DNA of 64,000 nucleotides, taken from Limnanthes douglasii subsp. nivea. Lineage: Eukaryota > Streptophyta > Magnoliopsida > Brassicales > Limnanthaceae. Positions 36,416 through 45,839 of this stretch are shown here, piece by piece (position 1 is the stretch's first letter; each line of letters opens with the position of its first letter). The position numbers and the translations under genes were made by a program. Location of the stretch: assembly GCA_036936605.1 (NCBI GenBank), contig JAUPFV010000001.1, forward strand, positions 318,582,250 to 318,646,249, written 5' to 3'. A model generated the notes under the pieces. It ran no database searches, was not told the DNA's origin, and was given only the letters and a program-made list of their open reading frames with translations.

Positions 36416-36820
36416 TGATGAGTCCGGATCCTGCATACTCCCCGGACAAGGACAGATCGGTCCAAGCTCTCCGGACCGAACAGACCACTTCGAACGCTCT
36501 GACCATAGGACTGTTCGAACTATGACAAAAGTACTAAAAAACCTAAACACTTCTTGACTAAACTACTTGCTCTCCTACTTAAGAGCTCATGGGTCTTTAA
36601 ACATGACCTGGGTCCATTTAAACATGACCCGAAAGCCCATAAGGGCCCAAACATGAGGGTATAAATACCCAACCACCTGCATTAAGTGTGGGTAATGAGA
36701 ATTAACTGCTACTAGCCAGCTTAATTATCTCTCTACTCTCTACACTAAATACACAACACCCACATACTACTGTTAAACACCAACCAAATTACAAGCCTAC
36801 CCTCAGGCGATAAATATCCA
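36416..36820 (+). repeat. 3' LTR of a second T-type element
   Basis: It starts TGATGAGTCCGGATCC and ends gcgataaatatcca. It is a diverged relative of the T LTR at 60655-61158, in the opposite orientation; shared blocks include gcccataagggccca, gacctgggtcc and agcctaccctcagg. Together with 35326-35788 it makes an inverted pair around the ORF fragment. Confidence 0.8.
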
Positions 36821-39106
36821 CACCAAATACAACCCACTAGTGTCAAATGAAAGACTATAATTTTTACGAATATAGGGAAATGAGAAAGAAATACAATCTA
36901 TTAGTGAAAGGGGAGAATGAAAAAATAATAAGGTAAAAGTAAAAAATTAACCGTTGTTAATCCGTTGCAACGAGATACGTTTTGTAATAAAATATTACAT
37001 CCATTGTAAATCTATTGTAATAACTGATCCAAATTTGACTTCACGAATCAAAACAAGTCCCTTTGTAAATTTATTACAAATTTATTGTTAATGATAATCG
37101 ATTAGCAACAAATTAGATGACGGGTTGTAAAATATTGTTTCTTTAGTTACACCCATTGCAATTCATATTTTTTTTATCTTTCCAATATTTGTAATGTTGA
37201 TCTACCATTGATTTACAATTAAAGAGGATATACAAATTGATATTTTTTATTTTATTTTCGTGTATAAAGTTTTTTGGTGAGCAAAACATTTTTTAAAATT
37301 TATTTTTATGTTTTCTTTATATTCTTCATATTTAATATTTATATTTGATATCTAAAATGACAACATTATTGTAATATTTATGCTTTTTTTTATATTGAAA
37401 CTCAAATCATATACTAAATTGAAACAATTTTTTCATAAAGTCATCACATGTGGAGATCATAAGTCTATATATATTTTGTTTTGCAAAAACCTGTATATTT
37501 ACGGTTTTTAGTAATATCTATAATATATCTTATATGTGTTAAATCACTTTCATAATGCGATTATTTTCTATGTAATCTACTACTTAATATTTGATTATTT
37601 ATAATAATACTAATAATAATAATAGTCTAATAGTTAATTAAACATGTTTAAGCTATAAATTGGTAACTTAGAGTTTATGATCGGTTAACATTTTAAAATT
37701 TATAAAAAACTTATTTTGGAGATTATGTAGATCTAAATTTTGATTTTTAACATTTATAGTAAAACATATATCGTGTATTATACGGTTTTATAAGTATATT
37801 ATAAGGTTCTTATGACTTATGAATATATTATAAACTATATTTTTATAGTAAAACATATATCTTATGCTATTTTTGTTGGATCTTTCACCTACAAGTTTTG
37901 AATCTTTGTTGATAACTTATAAAACCAATTTTACTTTTCATTTTAAAATTAATTTAAATAATATTATTACTCAATATACTAACTTTCTATTTATCTTTCT
38001 TTATTTTTTCATCCAAATATATAAGCATTTGATTGTTTCCAGGTGACGCCACTCAAAATTGTCTGGATAAAAGATGGTGCATTTACGATAAATAACAACC
38101 GGACTTCACAAAATTCTCGTCGATATATGATTTTTAGACAATAACCATTAACATATTTTTTTTAATAAAAACTATTCTTTGATGACGATTAAGTACAATG
38201 TGAATCCCGAGTGATGGATACAATAATGATTTTTTTCTGGTTTATCAAAGAATGAATTGAGTAATTAAAAAGAAACAATATATTTTGACTATAAAAACAA
38301 ATCATAACCCAATTCACAAAATCATTGTATTTCTCTTTCTAACTTTAGAAACAAACCTTAACTGAGTTCACAAAATTTAGATTTAATAATACATAAATAA
38401 TAACAAAAATGATCTCTCTAACTTTAGATAAAAACCTAACCCAATTCACCAAATTCAGATTTCAATAACACCCTGGTAAAGAAAACAACAAATTAGAACA
38501 AAAACAATATATATAAAAGAGAAAACACCAAAAGAATAAAACGAAGATTTCTAAATAAAATAAAATAATATATTTATAATTATAGTGTTAAAATGATGAG
38601 TTTAGTTGGTTTCATATAACGTGTTTCATTATAAAAAATCTTCTTTTATTTTATTTGTAATACATTATTTTATTAGTAATACATAATTAAGATATGAATA
38701 AATAGACCCGGTTTTCCTTAGTTTATATTATGTGATTCTAAACAATAAGATTCTAGATATTAAGAAACAATAATTATATAAACATAAATATAATATTTAG
38801 TACTACAATATTTGTGGATGATAAGAACACATAAGTTGTACATAAAGATTTTTATGATGAGAGATATAACCAAGTATTTTATAAGGGTATTTCTTAGAAA
38901 ATGATAAAAATATCCAAAAAGTAGTGAGGAATCCAACAAAAACAATATGAGATCTAACAATGATAGCTCGAACAAAACGAGAATGAGATATAAATTAGTC
39001 TAACTATAAATACATGTAAAAAAAGGTTTATTATTTTACAACACTCTTACAAAAAAATATACTTAGTTATTCATTATTGAATTTAAATAATATATTTCTA
39101 AATGTG
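36821..39106. other. AT-rich intergenic DNA; no gene seen
   Basis: No protein-like open frame. There are small direct repeats, such as tatagtaaaacatatatc at about 37756 and 37847, and repeated short blocks like attgtaaatctattgtaa near 37005-37020. Confidence 0.65.
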
Positions 39107-39120
39107 ATCAAGTAGATGTT

Positions 39121-39338
39121 TTTTTTTCGGAGGGAACCCGCAGCCGCTACTCAGAGTGCAATGAGTGCGCACAGGGTAAACCCTCAGTCTGACGCGATAG
39201 CCTGCAAACCAACGCCAGAAGGTAAACCACACAAGGTGACAGGCTCAGCCGAGAAAGCGTATGTAGAGGGACTCGAACTCATGACCTTTTGGTCATAAGA
39301 ATGCCATACTCAACCAACTCGGCTACCCCCTTCGGGGC
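39121..39338 (-). mobile_element. tRNA-derived SINE, minus strand
   Basis: Read on the minus strand it starts gccccgaagggggtagccga, carries a pol III A box (TAGCCGAGTTGG, complement at 39314-39325) and a B box (GAGTTCGAGTC), then a tRNA-unrelated body ending ctccgaaaaaaa. It is flanked by a 14-bp duplication, atcaagtagatgtt, at 39107-39120 and 39339-39352. About 95% identical by eye to the plus-strand copy at 41260-41513. Not a functional tRNA gene: the head does not close into a full cloverleaf. Confidence 0.9.
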
Positions 39339-39529
39339 ATCAAGTAGATGTTCTACATCATCAATTGAAAACATCTATCTTTCAAGTATATTATAAATAT
39401 TATATCTCATATCATTTGATTCTTACTTCTCTTGTGAATTTTAGTATGTTATTAAAAAACTGCCAATGATCATCTATAGTTGACTAAATAGGAAAAAAAG
39501 TTTCTAATTTTGTATATTTTTATTATATA

Positions 39530-40777
39530 GTATTAGTAGGCATGAACATTTTTACCAAAATCTAAGAACCAAACTGAACCAAAATAAAAAATTTAGTTTG
39601 ATTTCGGTTACTTCGCAATACATGATCGGTTCACATTTAACTATCCATGGTTCTCGGTTCAGTTTAGTTAAAAATCGAAAATCGATAGAAACCGAGAGAA
39701 CCAAAACTAGTTCCAAGTTTATGAGGTTTTTCTTTATTGATTTCTTTTTATTCTTCTACCTAGAAGTGTTACCGATTATTTTTGCATTAATTTATTTACA
39801 CTCGTATTATATATTTTTTATACATTCTCATTCATTTTAGTTATGTAAGTTCTTCAATTTTTCGTTTATTCATGATTATTATAGATTAATTTGTTGATTT
39901 TAAGGGGTTGTATTGTTTTTTATTAGTTTTAATATTTTAAGTGATTTCGGTGTTATTTCTTAAAAGTTTGTTTATTTATACTAGTATCTCTCAACTATTG
40001 TTTGTGTTATGCTAAACAAAATACTAAACCTCGAGTTCACGTTGACTTTATTTTGTTTTAAATACATAGATGAATAAGATAAGCGCGTTGCTTAATATAT
40101 TTTATGGCAATGATAATTACTGCTAGATTAGTAGGATTTTGTTCGAGGTGGCTACTTTTATCTATTAATTTGGATTGTTGAGTTTTACTTATGGATTTTT
40201 TGTGACTGAATTGTTATTTTTTTAAACTACGTTCAATGACGGAAAATAGATTTCACAATTGACTTTCTTTACTTTAGCTTAAATAATATTCACTGATTTA
40301 TGGATGGTATAAAGTTGAAGAAGAGAAATGAGTTTCATTTTTTTTGGAATAATTTCTTCTTGATATGCTTGTCGGATTTCAGATCGATTTTATTACTCTA
40401 TCTATAAAATATAAGTATTTCAAGTTGAATATATTCATGAACATGTTGGCGGGTTTTTGTTTTTTACTTTATATATTTAATTGTATTTGTGTTTATTTAT
40501 TAAAATTATAATATAAAAAATATAACAAGTGATCCATCTACCAAGCAGATCGAGGAAGTTGCATTTGATGTTTTGAAAGAAGATAAGAAAAAATTGTTGG
40601 AAGATATAGAATCTTAAAAAAATCGGATTTGATTGGAATCGATTATTTACGGTTCTCATATCAATATAGGAGGACCAAATTAACCAAATTCTACTCGGTT
40701 CTCAAATGGTTACTAGTTTTTAATAACCGAAAATTCCAACCCGGATCAAACAACCGTAGAACTCAATGTCCATGTCT
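39530..40777. mobile_element. Possible non-autonomous hAT-like DNA transposon
   Basis: Candidate 8-bp target duplications attatata are at 39522-39529 and 40778-40785. Near the ends aggcatgaacatt on the left and the complement agacatggacatt on the right form a short imperfect inverted repeat. Subterminal regions are rich in ggttc, cggtt and aacc motifs in both orientations (39590-39720 and 40640-40760), as in many plant hAT elements. No transposase is seen. A short protein-like frame ends at 40618 (EEVAFDVLKEDKKKLLEDIE). The borders are tentative because the duplication is AT-only. Confidence 0.4.
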
Positions 40778-40785
40778 ATTATATA

Positions 40786-41237
40786 CTAATAACATGTGTT
40801 TGTCGATCTTTAAAATAAACTATTGTTTTTCTTATAAAATTTGTTGATAACAAAATTTGTAGAAAATTAAACTTAAGATTTTGTTTTAGATTTTTAATTT
40901 GTTTAAATTTTAATTTATTATTATTTTTTAATTAATAAATTACTATTTTCAAATCGTTATCTTTTGTTTTGTTTTTATTATAATTTGTATGTTATTTTCT
41001 TATCCATATAAAATTTTGATGTTATTTATCAATTCTTATATGATTATTTATTTTTATCCTATTCTTCAACATATTTACTAATTACAATAATTATTTAATT
41101 TTGTTTGTGCACGCATAAATATGAGTTTTCAAGATTATGCATATATTTAGTGGATGTGTTTCTTTCGACATAGTTTTATAATATATTTCACTAAAATTTA
41201 TATTGGAAAACAAATTTTCTATTATGAAAATATACAT
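40786..41237. other. AT-rich DNA; no gene seen
   Basis: Only low-complexity A/T stretches between the hAT-like element and the SINE. Confidence 0.6.
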
Positions 41238-41259
41238 AACGTATAAAGTTATAACTTTT

Positions 41260-41513
41260 AGAGCCCCAAGGGTAGTGGTAAGAGTGTTTAGAGCCCCCAA
41301 GGGGTAGCCGAGTTGGTTGAGTATGACATTCTTATGACCAAAAGGTCATGAGTTCGAGTCCCTCTACATACGCTTTCTCGGCTGAGCCTGTCACCTTATG
41401 TGGTTTACCTTCTGGCGTTGGTTTGTAGGCTATCGCGTCAGACTGAGGGTTTACCCTTTGCGCACTCATTGCACTCTGAGTAGCGGCTGCGGATTCCCTC
41501 CGAAAAAAAAAAT
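41260..41513 (+). mobile_element. tRNA-derived SINE, plus strand, with an extra partial head
   Basis: A 30-bp leader (gagccccaagggtagtggta, then agagtgttta) precedes a complete copy that starts gagcccccaaggggtagccg. The A box is at 41305-41316 (TAGCCGAGTTGG), the B box at 41350-41360 (GAGTTCGAGTC), and the end is ctccgaaaaaaaa. Target-site duplications of 22 bp with one mismatch flank it: aacgtataaagttataactttt at 41238-41259 and aacgtataaaattataactttt at 41514-41535. With the SINE at 39121-39338 it forms an inverted pair about 2 kb apart. Confidence 0.92.
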
Positions 41514-41535
41514 AACGTATAAAATTATAACTTTT

Positions 41536-42349
41536 TTCAAGTAATGAAAGAAAAAAACGTGAAATAATAGCAAAAACATATTATATATATATATATTATA
41601 ATTATAAATTATTTTCATGTATGATATTTTTTATATTTATATATATATAATGTAAAATTAGTGTTTTCACAATAATAATTTTCGGTACATAACAATTTTT
41701 TATATGAATATAATATGATAATAAATAATAATAATTTTAATTGTTAGATTTTAAAGTTATAGAATTTTCTATTACCACACTCAAAAGTGAGTTTTAATCT
41801 AATATTTTACTGAAACTGGACTATTACCTATAAATTTATAGCTAAATTATAAAGATTAGCAAAACTATAAACATAAAAATATTTAAATTGATTTTTTCAT
41901 TTCTCATCAACTACTTTGGTAACTCTCACTAATTGATTTTAATTGGGTTATTAGTTTAAAATTGATTTTTTCAAAATGTATTAAATAAAATAAAAATAGT
42001 TTTACAACTATATGGGAGATATTCTGATGGTTGGTTAGAATAGCAAAAACACAGACCGTATTAAGTAAAATGACCATATTTAGTTAAATAAGTACAATAA
42101 AGAAGTAAAAAAATACAATCACAAAAGAAGAAACTAGTCCGACAGGGGATCCGAGAATACCGAAATGACAAAAAAAATTAACCAAAATGGAGGGGTGGTT
42201 GCAAGCAAAAACAACAAACACAAAAAATTAAGCTAGAAGAATTATAGGGCTTAAATCGGACATGCAACTTTGGTGTCATGGAACTTGAACCGGAGGTCTG
42301 AGAGTATGCAGTGAGATACCGCAGTGGTAGGGGAGGTGGATAAGCTAAC
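41536..42349. other. AT-rich DNA and possible LINE 3' flank; no gene seen
   Basis: Short TA-rich runs occur near 41580-41650. The last 100-200 bp may be the 3' untranslated part of the minus-strand LINE, but no poly-A tail could be placed. Confidence 0.5.
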
Positions 42350-42838
42350 TATTATAACAATCTCCTTACTCCATATATGGTAGACAATAGAAGTAAAGCA
42401 ATCATGCAAAAGGTTTCAAGAGTTGGAGGGAGGTCAGTTTGAGGCCATTAAGATCCAGGAAGCCCAAATGTTATTTGACTTTAAAAAAACCAAGCTTGGA
42501 GCTTGTGAAAACCCAAATGTTCTGAGTGAGAGTGTAGTTATAGAGGATATGATTGGTAGTTTCAGAATCAAAATTGCATCACACACAATTTGAGGTGGTG
42601 TTTAAACCTCGGCTTAAAAGCATATCATGGGTAGAAAGTTCATCTTGGATAGCAAGCCAAATGATGATAGTGACGAAGAATATTAAGTTTCTACCATACT
42701 AATCATGCCCATCCGACACAAGGGATGAGCGTATGAATGATGTGGTAAATGTCATTGATCGCAAACTTGTTGAAACTAGTTTTAATAATCCATAGGTGGA
42801 CGTCCTTTTTGATAATGTTGAGGGGGGGGGGGAAGAGA
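42350..42838 (-). pseudogene. LINE (L1-type) 3' coding fragment
   Basis: On the minus strand the product reads DVHLWIIKTSFNKFAIND, then FVTIIIWLAIQDELSTHD, LLSRGLNTTSNCV, and SETTNHILYNYTLTQNIW. This is the zinc-binding region at the C-terminus of plant L1 reverse transcriptases (pattern W..L......D.L..RG......C..C....E...H....C). It is the continuation of the LINE body at 45840-47600, from which it is separated by element G. Frame breaks are present. Confidence 0.75.
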
Positions 42839-42853
42839 AAAAAATGAGATTAT

Positions 42854-44732
42854 TTATCTCATAGTGATTGATGTAGCATTATCGGCACCCGCATCACCCG
42901 CGGCAGACCCGCTTTCTTTCCTTGAGCGTTTAGGCTTTTTAGCCTGAGCCCCCTCTGCGTCGGCCTTCCCCTTCCGCTTCTTCGCCAGCTCCTGGGTCTG
43001 ATGGGCCTCGCCACCCTCAGCGGTAGCTTCATCCTGGTGCCCCTCCGCACCCGTCTCTTCAGCCCCGACATTGTCCTGCTCGACGTCATCGTCTGATTTT
43101 GGGCGCTTGCTGGGCGCCTTGTTGCGCTTCGGGAGAAATAGGTGGGCATCGGGCGCATCCATCTTTGCGATCAAGTCCTCCATACTGGGGGGTTGACGCA
43201 GCTGCTCAATAGTGAGCGATTCTGACGAGCAACGCCAGAGGTTACTCATGATCAGGTTGGTGTTTTTAAAGGCCCAATGCATTGCTCGACCCCAATGCTT
43301 CTTGGCATAGTCCTTCAACAGTTGGAAGGTGACTTTGCCCGGCTTGAAGTATTCCTTCTTTAACCCTTGGACGAATTCCTTCGATACTACACAAAGGATA
43401 GGTTTGTTAAATATATATACATACCATCAAGAACCCACGTCCGCAGCAGTCGCCTCGGATTCTCCTTACTGTAAGGGCGACCATTCTCCTAGGAGCCACT
43501 AAGGAAGACGAAGCGGTGTTTCCAACCTTTGTCTCCCTCGAGGAAGTCATTTACTATCTTCCATGTATTGGCCAACGAGGAATAGAAGAAGGGGGACTTG
43601 GGAGACTTCGACAACCCGGACATTGCTATGTACTCCTCCATAGGCATGACCCGACCTGAAAGGCGCGAGGCCATTATGCAGGACATCAGCCTGTACCATG
43701 CATTGAGCGTCAGCTGAGAGGGGCAGATGTTGAGAGTCCTGAAATACAGAGCAATCTCAGGATCGAGAGGGAACCTGAGGCCCCAATTAAACAGTTCGGT
43801 AAAAACAACAATTTCCCGTGACCGAACATGTACGGGAGTCTCCCCAGGAATAGGAAACTGAACGGTAACACACTCCGGGATACCCCACCGGATCAGCAGC
43901 TCCTCTTCCTCAGCAGCGGGGAAGTAAAGATACTTGCCCTAAAAAAGGGAGATAACATTACTCCCGGGCAACCAACGGTGATAGGTGGTAGTCATGACCG
44001 CCTCAATCTCCTCGGGAAGCGGCTCTTCAAGAGGAGCAGCGGCATTGCCAGCAGCAGCAATACCTTCTTCTGTGGGTAAAGCATCCACTTCTGATTCGTC
44101 GGTATTATCCACTACCGGGATTGCGTCAGATCTGAGGGAGCTGGCCGTGGATGGATCAGACAGTCGAACCTGAAGATCCACAGGACCAGAACTACTTCCG
44201 GTTTGAGCCAGAAGAGCTTCTTGTCGTTGTTGGCGAGCACGCTCGGGATCCAATTTGGCAGGTGTCAGTGGCCGTGATTGAGACCTAAAAAAGTACGAGC
44301 AGTGTTAGTACTGGTTCGGTATCCTCGTATGGTAGAAGTAAGTTGAACCATCTCGAGAGAATTACCTCCCGCGGGAGAAGTGGGGGAGTTGGTTTCTCCC
44401 ATAGAAAGAAATTTGGCTTTGCCTCTACGACGGGGCGGAAAAGGAGATGGAGTCGTGTAAGAGTTGACTGACGAAGGCGTCGGGCGGTTGAGTTGGGAAG
44501 TTGGGGAGTGTGGGGAGCAACTACTGGAAGGAATGACAACAGTCTCTGGGGTCCGAGCACCGGACGCTTCGGGTAGGGGGAAAGACTCGGCAGGGATCGG
44601 ATCAGCAAGAACGGGGTCGTGGGGTAACGGTACAGGCGTGAAGGGCTTGGTGTCAGAACTCCAAATCAATCCCGCACGTCGATATTCCTCAGCACGGTGA
44701 TCGATGCTAGCCCAATCTACAAACCCGAACAC
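42854..44732 (-). pseudogene. Antisense extra ORF of element G (few defects)
   Basis: It is read on the minus strand from ATG 44732 (MFGFVDWASIDHRAEEYRRA). A Ser/Pro-rich part follows, then LDPERARQQRQEALLAQ at about 44250-44200. The central domain runs from about 43930 to 43490 with RWGIPECVTVQFPIPGETP, ELFNWGLRFPLDPEIALYF and CPSQLTLNAWYRLMSCIMAS. The motif SGSWENG of T reads SGS, stop, ENG here. A 38-bp GT...AG gap (43387-43424) lies at the same codon and phase as the intron in T, but is too short for a normal plant intron. After it come VSKEF, KPGKVTFQLL, MHWAFKN and LIMSNLW, and a Lys/Glu-rich tail to the stop near 42854. Two further breaks lie near 43935 and 44260. Function unknown. Confidence 0.75.
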
Positions 44733-44870
44733 CGGTTCTTTCTTCTTTTTTGGCTTTGGTTTTTGCTGTGGGTGCCTATTTCTTATAAAACAAGCGCTCT
44801 CTCTCTAGAAAAGTTCTCACAGCACTTTCTCTCTCTAGAACGCCTCTGAGAGCAACTTTCGTTTGTGTGG

Positions 44871-45000
44871 TATTTATAGGCAACCCACCTAGCCGTTACG
44901 CGTACGGGGAAGTCCAAGCGACAAAAAGCAGCGGGAAGTCGAAAAGATCTCTTTAGGAACTGCGCCAACAAGCACGCTTCGAGTAGTCGGTCGACACGTG
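44871..45000 (-). promoter_or_regulatory. G-box and TATA box ahead of the G antisense ORF
   Basis: On the minus strand gacacgtgtc (CACGTG at 44995-45000) lies about 115 bp before cctataaata (44871-44880), which is 139 bp before the ATG at 44732. CT-rich runs (ctctctctag) lie between TATA and ATG. Confidence 0.55.
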
Positions 45001-45445
45001 TCGCTCTTAGTCAGACAAGCACGCTAGGCATGTACTAGTTAGCTCAGGTAGAGACATTAGATGGGCCACATTAACCCGGTTCACTTTACAAAATTTAGTT
45101 ACCGGTCTAGTCCCATGGAGAAATCGCTAAGAGGGATCGGAAGCCAACCCAAGACGATTCATAAACGGCGTCGGGACTAAAAACGGTCGACCACTTGATG
45201 AAAACGTGAAGAGTCGAATATCAGTTGGAGGAAAGCACCCGTGCTCGGTCGCTTGATAAAACCAGGAGGGTCTGGCATCAGTTAGAAGAAATGACGCACG
45301 CCCGACCACTTAATAAAAATAAGAAGGATCGGACATCGGTCGAAGGAAAAGGTCTGACCCGGGTAAACCATTCCATCAATCCAGAAGCTAAGAGACAGAG
45401 GCGCTCCGAGCTGATTCTTTTACAAGTCTTCGTTCTCGTCACTCT

Positions 45446-45462
45446 CGAAGACTGGGGGCTAC
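45446..45462 (+). other. Polypurine tract of element G
   Basis: cgaagactgggggctac directly precedes the LTR start TGATAAGGG. This places the 3' LTR of a plus-strand element to the right, so the ORF at 42854-44732 is antisense to it. Confidence 0.75.
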
Positions 45463-45839
45463 TGATAAGGGAGTAATTCACCGATGTTGATAATAATGAG
45501 TCAATTGTAAATAGAAGGAAACTGATATGTCTATGATTGTATTTATCTTTTATTAGAGGATAATTTGTAAACAATGTATTTTATGAATGACTAAAAGAGA
45601 AATAAAACAAGCCCACCAAGGACATTAATGGGTCCATCATTCTCCACTATAAAAGGAGACCCATTATTCTTGGTAGGTGGGACATTTTGAATATAATATT
45701 CTCTTTCTACTTTCTCTCTCTATATTTGTGCTCTAGTCACATCATGCCCAAGAACCAACATCTTTCCTAGTTATTTATTCTCTCATCATGATCCAGTCGC
45801 ACCAGATAAAGTTTTGGTTATTACTAATTAAGGACCATA
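45463..45839 (+). repeat. 3' LTR of element G (right end approximate)
   Basis: It starts TGATAAGGGAGTAATTC, the same TGATAAGG start as the LTR of M. It contains a TATA box (ccactataaaaggagaccc, about 45638-45656) followed by ctttctctctctata, as expected for an LTR promoter. The right end is inferred from where LINE coding sequence resumes, near 45840. Confidence 0.6.

Larger units (their letters stand above)
42839..45839 (+). mobile_element. Element G: 3' end of a Ty3/gypsy (Tat-like) element inside a LINE
   Basis: The order on the plus strand is antisense ORF (44732 down to 42854), its upstream region, PPT and LTR (from 45463). Gag-pol and the 5' LTR are absent. LINE coding sequence lies on both sides (to 42838 and from about 45840), so G inserted in the LINE and was later reduced. 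Borders are approximate and no target duplication was found. The internal part is clearly richer in G+C than its surroundings. Confidence 0.72.

Noticed and set aside
41305..41360. tRNA gene at the A and B boxes
   Set aside because: It is the head of a SINE with target-site duplications and a long non-tRNA body. The acceptor stem does not pair.
44289..44367. Possible intron in the G antisense ORF (gtaatt ... ttttttag)
   Set aside because: Splice-like ends exist, but joining does not keep the frame, so it may be a frameshift instead.
44464..44700. Plus-strand 78-codon frame opposite the G antisense ORF
   Set aside because: It is opposite a longer Ser/Pro-rich frame of a recognised family. 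No independent support.
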